The notes under the pieces: model-generated | Databases searched by the model: none | The model's input: only the letters and a program-made list of their open reading frames with translations | Told to the model about the DNA's origin: nothing | Position numbers and translations under genes: made by a program | Shown here: positions 34,891-45,800 of the stretch, piece by piece | How the letters are laid out: each line of letters begins with the position of its first letter | How positions within the stretch are numbered: position 1 is the stretch's first letter | Source: Arbacia lixula | Taxonomy: Eukaryota > Echinodermata > Echinoidea > Arbacioida > Arbaciidae | Length of the DNA: 64,000 nt | NCBI GenBank assembly: GCA_963669155.1 | Contig: OZ022595.1 | Coordinates: 4,500,642 to 4,564,641 of the forward strand | Direction of reading: 5' to 3'

Positions 34891-35640
34891 ACTAAAACAT
34901 ATGAAGGAGCAAATGAGGAAGAGAGGTTTGCGGTTGCCTAAGGTAAGACAAACTGCTGCAACTTGCATCAATATTCAGTGAGAGGGTGTGAGGTGTGAAG
35001 GATTTCCTGGCCAAGTTTGTTTTTCTGATCAAAGCAGAACAAAGAAACCGGCTGTTTTAGGATGTTGCGCGAGAGCGTGAAAGAAGACTGTGGAGTTCAA
35101 ACTCATGTCAGCATGTTTGCATAATGATATATTCTCTTAGTAGGCCAGGTTTGTGTTTAATCCAGCTTAGGTCTTAGGTCAAAGGTCAGATTTGTTTCAT
35201 ATGCAAGTGGAAGAAAACAATTCAAAGGGACACAAACTAAACTAATTCTGATGTGAGCATGCATCATGCTTATACAATTCTATCTTACTTATTTAGTTCT
35301 TCTAGAATGGTTGAATGTCCATCACTTCTTAATATAGTTGAGAAGTCTGCCCTTGATCTTTTTTATTGGGTGCAAATGCATTAAGTGCCCTATTTTTACG
35401 TTTTAATGGCACTAGAATCTCAATGAGGAGTTTTTTGTCTTTCTTTCACTTTGTTCATTATAATGTTCTCCATGAGGGTTATTACCTGTAAAAAGACATG
35501 AACGTGATATAAGAATCGCACATATCAAGCAAAAAACCTCCCATAAAGACTTTGACTACCTCATAGCTGATAACTATAAAATATCTCCCGCCATAATCTT
35601 CAGTAATGTGTACCTGGGAGACGTTTTGCACGAAAACCTA
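34891..35640. other. No gene seen
   Basis: Ordinary AT-rich sequence leading into a CpG-richer block. Confidence 0.35.
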
Positions 35641-35734
35641 CTTTTCTCCTTTTATATCCCCGACATCATAGAGGGACTTTTATCGGCACATTAGCCCGCA
35701 GCCAGGGTACTCTTAGCCTCTTCATGAATATTTG

Positions 35735-35836
35735 ATTTGCATGAAGTTCAGCAAATGCCGTGATCCATGTGGCGCAGAGCACTGGTAGTAAGCGTCTCAT
35801 CACAATGCGCATGCTACTCATACGCGCCTATATTTA
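35735..35836 (+). promoter_or_regulatory. Candidate promoter for the 35961 exon
   Basis: A POU octamer ATTTGCAT lies at 35735-35742, an NRF1-like TGCGCATGC at 35806-35814 and a TATA-like TATATTTA at 35829-35836. A start about 30 bp downstream would give a 5' UTR of about 100 nt with no ATG before 35961. Motif hits are by eye. Confidence 0.35.
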
Positions 35837-35960
35837 GTGCCGACTCCCCCCTCCCCTACTTTCTTTCTTGCTCTTCATAAATCATCCTCAGTAGACGGAG
35901 GGCTTCATTCCTGCAGCAGCCTCTATTCATTGCAAAGTCAACAAACAAGGAGACACGCTG

Positions 35961-36111
35961 ATGCCTGTACTTGTGACTGGGTTGGAAACGCGCCGCCTCT
36001 TAAACATGTTGACACTCAAGAAATTATTCAAATGTCATAATTCATCAGAAGTGCTGTCAAAGGGGAGCAGGGCCAACCTGACTTTCAGTCCCTTTCAGAC
36101 GCCTTTCAAAG
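35961..36111 (+). CDS. Candidate alternative first exon, unknown protein
   Basis: The first ATG after a TATA-like box (35829) opens a 50-codon frame starting MPVLVTGLETRR. It ends with SPFQTPFK plus one base of the next codon, at the donor AAAG|GTAGTATC. Exit phase is 1. The initiation context is weak (C at -3). The exon and its upstream block are CpG-richer than their surroundings. The peptide is basic in its first half (LKKLFKCH), then Ser/Phe-rich. No family is recognised. The exit phase equals that of the candidate first exon at 49780, so both could splice to one phase-1 acceptor beyond the window. The open frame could be chance within a conserved noncoding block. Confidence 0.4.
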
Positions 36112-37300
36112 GTAGTATCATATGTAGTGGATCAGAGGTGTGAAGTAGTTACATTCTTGCTCTGTTTCAATTATGTTTTTATCAGTTTTGTCAGTTTGAC
36201 TGCTCCTATAGCTGTTGAAAGTGTGTCAGATTACCAAGGAATAACCCTCCCCAAATTTGATGAGCAATTTCAATTTACTGACACTTTTATGAAGTTCCAT
36301 CTGCTTTATCTGCAGTGTAAGAAATTGCTCTATAATCAACAATATTCCCAAAATGCACCTGTCCAATGTAATTCCAAGATAACTATTCCTTGCAGGGAAT
36401 AGTATTTGCAAGATATTTGTAAACATGATATCATAAAATGAATACTTTGGACTATTTCCTGCATGATACCCTGTGCTGAAATAAAATTATTCTTTAGGGG
36501 CTCTTTTGTTATTTGTGGGGACTAAATCGGCCTGGGCTCGGCCTATATTTTAACTGATTCCTTAAATAATAATTGAAATATAAGTATGTAACATTAAAAC
36601 CATTTTTAAAAACATTCCATGAGCCACCAGAACAGGATATAGATCAGGTTTGTGAAATATCAAATTTAACATTGATGTAGAATTCAAATAATACATAAAA
36701 AACTTTTTTTTCAGGTTTTTGTTTCAGGCTCAGATTCTTTTTTTCAAGTTGAAAAATGAAGTTTGCACTTTTCTTACCCCTAGTTGTGGGCAATGACACA
36801 GTGCACAGTGTCTTTGTTCATATGCAGCATGCAGAAACCTATGGAGCGGATGTTTCTGCTATCAAAATGGATGAATTATACAAATTAATGTACTCATTAT
36901 ATACCACAGTGACTCTTGTACTTTTATTGTGACTTGTTTGCTGGTAGTAAGGGCAAAATAATAAATAAAATGTGCATCAAAACATATTCCACTTTTTTAT
37001 TTATTTATTTTATTTTTTATGGTAGGTCTATTTTATGTTTGTGGTGGTGGTCTAATTTTTTATGTCAGTATATCAATATTGAGAGAAGGGTAATACTCGT
37101 AGGCCTCCCTATTACAAATACTTAATGAGGACTTTTGTGTTTACTGGTAGCAGGTACGACCTATATCTTATATATAAATAGAAGTTAGAGTACTAAAAAG
37201 TGAGTTGCAATAAATATGCATTTTTTGCTAGTCATCTAGTTCTAGTGAGGCATGGCATAGTACCTTAAGTGAGAATGTTAAAAAATGGAGGTTTTACTAG
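36112..37300. other. AT-rich, no gene seen
   Basis: A phrase like those at 9512-9600 (GGGGCTCTTTTG then GGGGACTAAATC) at 36498-36528 suggests an old repeat. Confidence 0.35.
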
Positions 37301-37310
37301 CTCATTTTTT

Positions 37311-38015
37311 GGTACTCAATGATGATATATCATTCTGGAGTTGAATCATTACCTATGGTGTAGTAAGGGGAGAGTTTTGAACTTACAATCACCCAATCAT
37401 AAAGTTGAATTCTTACGCTGATTAGGTGAAAGGAGAGCTGTGAACTCACAATATTCTGATCATTCAATTAATGCTCAGGGATCCACAAGTGTCCGAGCGT
37501 CGTTCGCCAAGTACTTTAACTTGATGCACGTGTGAAAGGGGATGACTAGAGCACCAAGTGCTATGATGCACATGTGAAAGGGGATTATTGTAGATTGCCA
37601 AGTACTACAATTGATGCATGTGTGAAAGGGGATGAATTAGGTCAGTGTAGATTGCCAAGTGCTATATTTGATGCACATGTGAAAGGGGGTTATTGTACAT
37701 TGCCAAATACTACATTTAATGCATGTATGAAAGGGGATGATTTAGGTCATTGTTCTGGTACTTCATTGCTGCCATATCATTTGGGGGTTAAATCATGGTC
37801 TATAAACTTGTGAAAAAAGAGCTGAAAGCTCAATGCCTCGATCACAGGGTTGAATGATTGCGCTGATCTTGCAAAGGGAGAGCTATTTGAAATTACAATG
37901 CCCCAAATATGAATTCATATTCAGGGACCCAGAACTCTCCAAGTAGTTGCTCGCTTAGTACTATACTTGATGCATGTGTGAGAGGGGATGATTGTAGATA
38001 CATGTTGGTACTCAT
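37311..38015. repeat. Higher-order tandem array, 446 bp period with 42-57 bp subunits
   Basis: GGTACTCAATG at 37311 and GGTACTTCATTG at 37757, and CTCAGGGATCC at 37474 and TTCAGGGACCC at 37920, are both 446 bp apart. Inside the first repeat, TGATGCACATGTGAAAGGGG or variants recur at 37522, 37564, 37612, 37669 and 37718, and again at 37969. The repeat encodes a chance Cys/Lys-rich frame. Confidence 0.85.
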
Positions 38016-38198
38016 TTGACACTCCTACATGGAATTAAAACATTGTCTCTGACTTTCGTCTGCCACCTTGCCAACTTGCTTAACCTGTTCGCTGCCACTG
38101 TCATCATACTCCCTCTTTATCTATTCTGACTCTCAAATGGTGCTGCAAATCTTCTTTGTGAGAATCTTCAGTCTAGTTACATTGACATAGGCAAGCTC

Positions 38199-38274
38199 TT
38201 AACTCTTTGCTTTCTTCAAAAGTAATACACTCAAATTCCATAAAGCGCTATTTGGTCTGGCGCTCAAAGAGTTC
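38199..38274. mobile_element. TTAA-type short element
   Basis: TTAACTCTTTGC at the left, family core AATACACTCAAATTCCATAA, and CAAAGAGTTCA at the right with a decayed TTAA. Confidence 0.55.
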
Positions 38275-38908
38275 ATGAGAGTATACTTCCCTAATCTGAC
38301 AAAAGGAAGCAACTAACAAAAGAGACTTTTCTTGTAAATGAGTAAAATGTGTCTGTTTCTTGCATTGGCATCAGTGCAACACCACATCATGTTAGATTGA
38401 GTATCTCGCAGCAAGATAAACATATATCTTGTCCAGATTTTGCCTGTATGTAGGGAATTCTGGATTTAATCTAAAAATGCCAATAACCCAGATTTAAGTG
38501 ATTTGTCACTTGCTTCCGTTTGTCAGAGTAGGGCACTATACTTCAAGAAGGGGCTGTCTCATTTTGTTGATAGATAATCAATGATATTACAGTCTTTGTC
38601 GTCAAATGTCATGGAGGTCAGGCCATCACCCTGTCAAAGTCATTTTGACAATGTTCCTCATGAAGACATCTTTTAAACAATTAATAACATACAATAGAAT
38701 TAGAACAAAGTGGGGGTAGAGAATGGTTCATTGAAAATACTAAAATAAGCCATGATATATATAAGATATATATACGAAACATACTTTTTCACATCTCAGC
38801 CCCTTACACAACAACTGTGCATTGCTTTACCAAGTTTTTAGTGCGATATAGTTGCCCCTGAAATAAGAAACATACCTCAAAAAAGTATCATAACCTTTTT
38901 CTTTAGCT
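38275..38908. other. No gene seen
   Basis: AT-rich, single-copy-looking. Confidence 0.35.
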
Positions 38909-39008
38909 AAGGCCATATTCTTGAAACCTTACTAGGCAGAGAGCAGTTACTAAAAATGCATACATGTAACCAACTAAGTAGGTCAGAAAGCATCCATGAA
39001 TATGGCTC
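38909..39008. repeat. Foldback element GGCCATATTCATGAAA, copy 2
   Basis: AAGGCCATATTCTTGAAACC at the left, CATCCATGAATATGGCTC at the right, as at 21009-21116. Confidence 0.75.
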
Positions 39009-39139
39009 CTGGGCTCCGGGACAGACAGTGCTAGCGTGTCTCTTTAATATCATTTTTGCTGAGTTATGAATATTGAAAAGGGTCATGATTGATGGTGTAG
39101 TGTGGTGCCCGAATCTGCTCATTTATTAGAAACATAGTA

Positions 39140-39605
39140 TGTATTCATGTATATGCGTGCATAATTATGGTGTATGGGAAGAGAGACGTGTTGCAAATAT
39201 CTTACAGTCATGGTGTACTACGTGTATCTGTACATAAATCCAGGAAAAGTACCGTATGGAGATTTACTTATATACTCATTATTGAATAATGCATTCATGT
39301 ATTTGTAATGTGGGACTTTAATCGAGAGTTACAAAGGAGAGTGATCACTTCTATTGTCATAGCAGTTTGCTGGTTCTTAACAGCATTATTCAAGCAAGAG
39401 GAAAGATTCATTGGTCTGTTGTTGTCTAATGGGGCAAATATCACTGATATGAGTATTACTGTTCATAGCTGCCTACATAGTGTAGAACAAGTTCCTTTGC
39501 CAATTTTTGCCATTGTTATTAATTGTTATATTTCTCCCATGCCCCCATGAGGGGCCGTCAAAGAAATAAATTCATTGTCATTGTCATCGTCATTGTCATT
39601 GTCTT
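39140..39605 (+). mobile_element. Non-LTR retrotransposon-like 3' end
   Basis: The segment ends in a CCCCCATGAGGGG hairpin (39542-39554), AAAGAAATAAA and a (TCATTG)n tail at 39572-39602. A terminal hairpin plus a short tandem tail is typical of CR1/L2-like LINE 3' ends. An 80-codon frame (39308-39550) ends in the hairpin, but no reverse transcriptase motif is visible, so the left border is arbitrary. Confidence 0.45.
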
Positions 39606-40235
39606 TGCAACCTGTCCATTTGACGTCATACTTTGATACTCAATCCACAAGTTATTACCCTGATTTGAGAGCTCTGTGGTAACTGCACATGTATGTGAAA
39701 TCTTAGAGAAAATATTTTATATACTAGGAGCAGTCATTAATTAAACATAAATTTTGGAAAAGCTTGGTTGAGAAACTGTCTTCATTAGCATTCTTTATCT
39801 GTAACAAGTATTGCATGTCCTTGTACTTTAATATGAAATAACTTTTTTTCAGAAACAATGCAATGAAAGAGGGTTATAGGTACTCTTGTGTTGAGTTTCA
39901 GAGTGGCAATACTTCAACTTAAATCCTGCATACAGCTGTGGGAGTAGCTATTGGATACTTTACTGCATTGTACTCTACAGAAAGCAGACCAATAACTATG
40001 TCCAGAGCAGTATAATAAACTATATCCAATTAAAATGCCCTTTTCTCTTTTTCTCTTATATGGCTGCATTCATGGAGAACAACTTTCCATGACAGGGAAC
40101 CATTCCATTAAAAAAATATACCAAATTGCTTTTGCCTGCCTGGCACTCAATGGAAAAACAGTTGGTGGTCCTCCTCCAATGAGGAACCTCCGAGCAATGC
40201 ATGATGGGAATGGCTGCTTTTTGCACAAGAACACT
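39606..40235. other. No gene seen
   Basis: AT-rich. Confidence 0.35.
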
Positions 40236-40327
40236 TTCAACTCTTTATGTGCTATTTGTGTACATTTTTTCACCAGCAATAGTACAAATCCCATAGAGGA
40301 GCATTCTGGCTGATGCATGGAGGTTAA
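40236..40327. mobile_element. TTAA-type short element
   Basis: TCAACTCTTTATGTGC at the left; core ACAAATCCCATAGAGGAGC; right end GCATGGAGGTTAA. Confidence 0.6.
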
Positions 40328-40542
40328 GGACTTTCATAGTGACAAGGTCAGGTTTCATTTATATGGTCATTCACATTATTGTTTGACTGTTCAAGCCAAG
40401 GTCTTTTCATCCACATTTCATAAAATCTTCCCATATGTACTAAGTGGATACTGGGCAGGATTTATTGCTGATCTCCATATTACAACTTCTTTTTAGAGCC
40501 AACATTAGCTTGGCTGAAGTCACTGTGATAACTGAGAGCAAT
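40328..40542. other. No gene seen
   Basis: Spacer between the short element and the next transposon copy. Confidence 0.4.
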
Positions 40543-41000
40543 AGCCCCGTTCATATACCATATACCGCTATTATTACCGATGCACATCGGTAAGCAAGTT
40601 TCCAGCGATCAGCAAAAGCACCGTTCATATACACCTCAAAAGCCGTAATGTTGCAGTGTTTTGGACAGCTGGACTTTCTCCAAACCGATGAAGACATGTT
40701 CCGCTCAGCCATACGAGTGGTAGGATTAGCGACCCACATGCCAGAGCGCGATGCAAAAGGCGCAACATTTACGCCTATTTTGCTGACGCAGTTTAAAAGA
40801 TTCACTAACCGCAATATTGCGGTATTATTACTAGGTCTCGATCCGCGAAAAAGTCGCAAAATAAGCGCAAAAAAGGAGGAAGCAAATACCACATTATTTG
40901 AGCGATTCCCGTTCATATACGTAGCTATCGTAATTCATCAGCAAAATTGCCGCAAATGTTGCGCCATTTTCGCGGATAGGTGGTGTATATGAACGGGGTT
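40543..41000 (+). mobile_element. CCCCGTTCATATAC element, copy 3 (458 bp)
   Basis: AGCCCCGTTCATATACC at the left; TGTATATGAACGGGGTT at the right. It is close to copy 2 throughout, with small indels near the right end (extra GCCGCAAATGTTGCGCC). Internal CCGTTCATATAC copies lie at about 40621 and 40909. Confidence 0.9.
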
Positions 41001-41235
41001 ATTGAGTGCATGGAACTTGCACTTACTAGGAAGCACTAGATAAAAACTGCTGATTATCATGATCATCACTACTATTTAGCCTCTTAAACACAAAGAACCC
41101 CCAAGAATATAACAAAAGAGGCTTCAAGATGACTGGATGTTCCTTATGGTGTATGACGTTCAGAATGGTTCAGTGTCTTTTTTTCTTGATGTAAGGCCTG
41201 ATGTGCAACTCTCTCAATTTGGTTGATATTGTTCT

Positions 41236-41445
41236 CTAGCCTAGGTACAAGGCTGTAAGGTGCATGGACACAACTCAGTCTGTTAATAGCTATGTCTGGT
41301 AACACAGACTATGCCCTAATGACTTCATAGCTCCACTGGATTCTTGAGAGGAGGAGTGAGGATGGGATTGGGGCATAGTCTGTGTTACCAGACATAGTTG
41401 TGAACAGACTGGGTTGTGTACCTCTCTGGTTGGGGTCCTATAGTG
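41236..41445. repeat. CTAGCCTAGG foldback family, best copy
   Basis: The left arm CTAGCCTAGGTACAAGGCTG leads to AACTCAGTCTGTTAATAGC and TATGTCTGGTAACACAGAC. The right arm mirrors the last 46 bp (GTCTGTGTTACCAGACATAG and on). The loop is about 60 bp. Relatives lie at 14981, 17533, 47162 and 53834. Confidence 0.75.
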
Positions 41446-41870
41446 ATGCAAGAAAGATGTGTTTACTATCTAGTATTCAGAATATCATTATTTATTAGGA
41501 TTCAAAGCAAAGGGTATGTGGGATGTGGGGGTATGGATTTCGGGGAGGGGTTGGAGTCAGGTGGGGTATGAGGGGGAGGTGAACTAGAGCACGAGTATGT
41601 CTGCTGTATTATATTCAGGATGCCATTGTGTATCTCTAAATAGCAGCAGCATGCATTATCATAAAGATGCATGATTTATGGATGTGTGGAGTGGGAAGGG
41701 GAGAGGAGAGATGAACTAGAGCATGGATATACATGCCCACTCTATTGTATTCTGAGCATCATTACCCATGTATCGTTGAATAACAGCAATACATGTTTGA
41801 TTATTACACCTGCATGATTCATACCACATGGATGGATAGAGTGGGTTGGAATGGAAGCTATGAACCATGG
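41446..41870. repeat. Degenerate tandem repeat, about 130 bp
   Basis: GAACTAGAGCACGAGTATG (41582) and GAACTAGAGCATGGATATA (41713) each lead into TTATATTCAGGATGCC / TTGTATTCTGAGCATC and a GATGGATGTGTGGAGTGGG-like end. A fainter first unit begins near 41450. Confidence 0.55.
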
Positions 41871-42958
41871 TAAAACAGATGTGTCAGGATGGGGTGTAGA
41901 CTGTACAGATCATAATGATTTGTCTTTAACTAAAGGCCATGCATGATAGCCGGAGAAGCTGCAGGCCCTATTCAATTATACTCCAATGCGGCATGAAAAA
42001 TGGTGGTGCGTGACTTGATGGCTGCTCCCCCATCACACAGGCTGCTCCCCCATTCTACCTCACAATTAATTATACAAAACATTCTCCCCCATTTTTTGTT
42101 TGTTTCTGGGTTAGGGAAGGACACGGTGGTCTGTAAAGGAATCATAACTAAGAGCAATCATCAACTGGTTTAATTTTCAAATATGATGTGGGTAACAGGG
42201 GGGGGGGGGAGAATTATGTTGTCATGTTTTGAGCAATCATTGCTATGTTGGGACATGGGGTGAATGTACTTCCTGTAATGGTGCTGTTTCTCCTCTGCCT
42301 GTTCTACTTGGATGCATGTGCATTAATCCCCAATGATGTAAAATGCATTGATGTCATAATTTTAATGGCATTCCTTGAATTGGAGGGTTTGTTGGTGATG
42401 TGAGGGAGATGTGATAATAAAACTGATGTTAATGAAATGTGACACCATAAGGCTTAGTAATGCTGGAGTTCCTTTTACATGTGATATTATTTACAGATCC
42501 TGCTAGATTTTGGTATTCCCAGTCACTTGGATAAACAATTCAGAATCTTATGCTATATGCTATCAAATATTTCACCAAGCTGTTTTTAATTGAAAATAAT
42601 ATGCACTATGAACATGAACTTTTGTTATGCAGACAAAATTTCAAAGAGTCTTGTTTAAATTTCGTTTGCTTTACAAAAGACCATGTTTATAGGGATTTAG
42701 TGTAATGGAATGATAAAAAAAATAATTAGTTACATTGATTGTAAAATTGAGAGCACTGCTGTTGATAGTGATTAAAATTGAGGATTACTGATTACGTTCT
42801 GATGGATTACAAGTTGCATCTAATGGATGGGATAAGGACTCTGCTACCTGAATATTTTTAAGTATGATTGAGGAAAGAGTAGTGTAATTTAATGATGTGG
42901 ATTTGTGTGTGGGTGTATGTTTGAGAATGAGCAATATACAATGTAATGTCATGTATGT
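41871..42958. other. No gene seen; G run
   Basis: Nine or more G near 42199. Otherwise AT-rich. Confidence 0.35.
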
Positions 42959-43120
42959 GTGTATGTCTGTGTATGTGTGTGTGTGTGTGTGGGAGAGAGA
43001 GATAAGAGAGAGAGAGAGAGAGAGAGGGAGAGATAAGAGAGAGAGAGAGATAAGAGAGAGAAGGAGAAAGAAGAAATGAAAGAGAAGGGTAGAGAAGGAG
43101 AGAGAGACAGACAGAGTGTA
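42959..43120. repeat. GT then GA microsatellite
   Basis: GT run at 42975-42990, then GAGA/GATAAGAGA to 43120. Confidence 0.9.
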
Positions 43121-43399
43121 GAGTGATAGAGAAAAGCACATCAGAATGATCTGATGCTCCAAATTCATGACTTCATGTTAGCAGTCCCACATATTTGTTT
43201 AATCTTAATGTTATTTGCTGAGACTTCAAGAAGAAAATGCTGACTTTTGACAGTGGTTGTAGGGGAGATAGAAGAGTTGAGCGATTGAAGGCCAATTATG
43301 TAAGATAAATGGCCGGTTTGAGTGGCCTATGCCAGAAGTGGGTCAGCTCCTCATCTGTAATCTGCCTCCGACTCATTGGTATGCGGCAGATTGATAGTT

Positions 43400-43900
43400 A
43401 ATAATTTCCCCCTCCATCCACTCTCCCGCGTTAAAGCCTCTTCAAGACCATTCAAGTCATCTCGCCTAGAGTGTAGTAATAGGTTTGAAAATACTCCACA
43501 CGGCAGCCCCGACAGCGCGCCAACCCCCACACGTCACCCACCCCATGCATGCACATGACGTCCCCCCATCACAGTCCCGCTGGTAGTGTTTGGTGTCGGC
43601 TGCTGCAGCACACATACACATTTGCACCCTGGCATCCACAGCCCACTCTCTGTTGTCTCTCGCGATGTATTCTGTCGGGCCAGAGCCCGTTGTGTGCTGA
43701 GTACATACTGCGGGCGTATGAGAAACGTGACCGGCGCGGCGCTGTATCTTGTGCAAAGAGATGGCCCGGCCAAGTGCTGAGCAAACTCCTTGCACGCCAG
43801 CTCTCATGAAAGCGATCTAGCTGTTTAAAGGAGAGAGCGGGAGAGAGAAAGGAGCGGGGAGAGAGAGTGGCGGCTGCATATTGCGCGCCATGTGTGTACA
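43400..43900 (+). promoter_or_regulatory. GC-rich, CpG-bearing block: candidate promoter and 5' UTR
   Basis: This is the most GC- and CpG-rich non-repeat part of the window (for example ACCGGCGCGGCGCTG at 43729-43743). A TTTAAAG box lies at 43824-43830, about 75 bp before the candidate ATG at 43901. GA-rich sequence follows, then GGCGGCTGCATATTGCGCGCC. An ATG at 43890 is out of frame with 43901 and would act as an upstream overlapping start. Promoter function is inferred from composition and position. Confidence 0.45.
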
Positions 43901-43917
43901 ATGGCGCTATCGTATCC
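43901..43917 (+). CDS. Candidate first coding exon (17 bp of coding)
   Basis: The ATG has an excellent context (ACAATGGCG, A at -3 and G at +4) at the end of the GC-rich block. Five codons (MALSY) plus CC lead to the donor CC|GTGAGGA at 43918, exit phase 2. The candidate exon at 45702 starts with the single base G that completes CCG (Pro), keeping the only long frame there. Short first coding exons behind CpG-rich promoters are common in animals. The chain is a prediction; no family is recognised. Confidence 0.4.
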
Positions 43918-44740
43918 GTGAGGAAAATTGAAGAAAGAAAGGACCAGACATGATTGGAATCTTGTATATTTCTTTCCCCTTCACGTCTTCTAATTTGATT
44001 GCTCTTCAAATTCCTGTGTAACGTTTTGAATGTTTTTGCACACTCTGTGCCTCTCCTTTTCTTTACTTCTGCTGTGTAGTTCTCTATGTATATCTTTGAA
44101 TTATCTTTCTCTCCTACTCTATCATATCATCTTTCTCTCTCTTTATCCATCTTTACCTTTTCCCTTCTCTCCTCCGCTCTTACACTCTGCATACCTGTGA
44201 GGATGTTGCTTTATTGAAATAACTTTAAGTGTTTGACAAATCAGTTAAGTGACTATAATGAATACAGGTACACTTTTAAACTCAATTACGTCATTAAGTG
44301 TTTTGGCCATATAGGTAGACTTAACAACATTTTTTAGTATGTCCTTTTTTAATGTCACAAAGCAACATTTATGTACAATTCAAAACTTTAATTCTGCAGT
44401 TTTTTTTACCTGCACTGTTTCAATTTCACTCATATTGAATGTATGTGACTTCCTCATTGAATTGCAGTCATACATTTTTGAAACGCAGACAAAGCTCTGT
44501 ATTTTGTGTGTGATGCAGTAGAATTGCACACATTTACTTTAAATTAACAATGTGAATGTACCTATATTGCATTATGAGTGATAAAATCAAAGGTAAAGTA
44601 ATTAGTTGGTTTTGGTAGTATCAGATGATGTGAAATATTCTATGGTGACACAGCATGCTTTTATGGATCATTTTCAGATTATTTCCTCTCTTTAAAACTT
44701 AATTGACAAAGAATGTTTTTCGTGTACCGTGATATATATA

Positions 44741-44807
<67 letters not shown>

Positions 44808-45701
44808 TTCTCTCTCTTTATAGCATTCTCTCACCCTATCTACCTCCAATATCTGTCCATTTATCTATTTATCTTTCACGCCATACCTGTCCCTTTTTTC
44901 CTGTCATGAAAGCTTGACTCTGGGCACAAATGTGTTGACAGGTTTGAAAAGTAAAGGAGAAAGATGCCTCCGGAGTTTTCTCCAGCATTCATTAGGCAGC
45001 CCCTGAATGATGACTTCATTGGCTGAATGATATATACTCGCAATTAACGTTCCCAGAAATCTTCCGGGTGTTCTACGGGGGCATTAAGGGTGCTGGGAGC
45101 GGACGCGAGTCAAGACCGTGCCTTCAGAATATTAATAAATGTGACAGGGCAGTGTACTACTGCAGCACATGAGTATCAAGCGCTCTTGACCATATGTAAT
45201 CCAATCTCTTGGCAATTCAAGATAAAGAAAATCTGCAAAATCAGTCAAGATGAATGCATACTTACCTCTAATGTGAGTGGTAGACTGGCAATTGCATGCA
45301 AGCAATGAATACCAAGTTATGGAGAGTGTGAGCAACAGAAAAGGAGGCAGTGGTATGTGTGTGTGGACAAATTTGCACAGGAATGGCTATTACAGGCAAA
45401 CTTGTCACCTTTATAGGCAAACAGTCTTTCTATACAGGGTTATACATAATACATTTTCTGAAACTTGAGAATTAGGTTGGCATGGATACACATTTTTATA
45501 GATGATGTGCATTTGAAAATTAAGACCAGTTGACTTTAATGTATTTATAACTCAGTTAGAAGGTGTGTTACTACACAATTTCATTCCTTTGACAACATTG
45601 TATCTTGTATTCCAGACCTAGTTTTAATATTTCCCCTTCTGCCTCTTACATCAGATATATTTTTCTCTTATTTATGATGAGTCTCGTATAATTTCCCTCA
45701 G
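43918..45701. other. Predicted intron with CT microsatellite
   Basis: A CT run at 44742-44802. A CpG-bearing patch at 45050-45260 has a 70-codon frame with a donor-like GTGAGTGG at 45274, but no convincing acceptor in register. Confidence 0.35.
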
Positions 45702-45800
45702 GCGTTTCCCCTCTATCACCAATAATCCAGGAGCACACTTCACAAACAGAGAATTATTAATTCAAGAAGTACACACACAAGGACAAACCTACTATGGCAG
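45702..45800 (+). CDS. Candidate symmetric exon, phase 2-2, unknown protein
   Basis: The acceptor TATAATTTCCCTCAG ends at 45701 and the donor GCAG|GTATGACC begins at 45801. The 99 bp are open only in the frame that starts after one base. They encode 32 whole codons including NNPGAHFTNRELLIQEV and ending QGQTYYG, then AG of a split codon. Entry phase 2 matches the donor at 43918. The peptide is polar with no repeats. No domain is recognised. It is the best splice-flanked exon on the plus strand apart from the DUF7869-like gene. Confidence 0.5.

Noticed and set aside
37574-37813. Cys/Lys-rich repeat protein (CRLPS-type units)
   Set aside because: It is the translation of a degenerate minisatellite whose subunit lengths (42, 48, 57, 49) are not all multiples of three.
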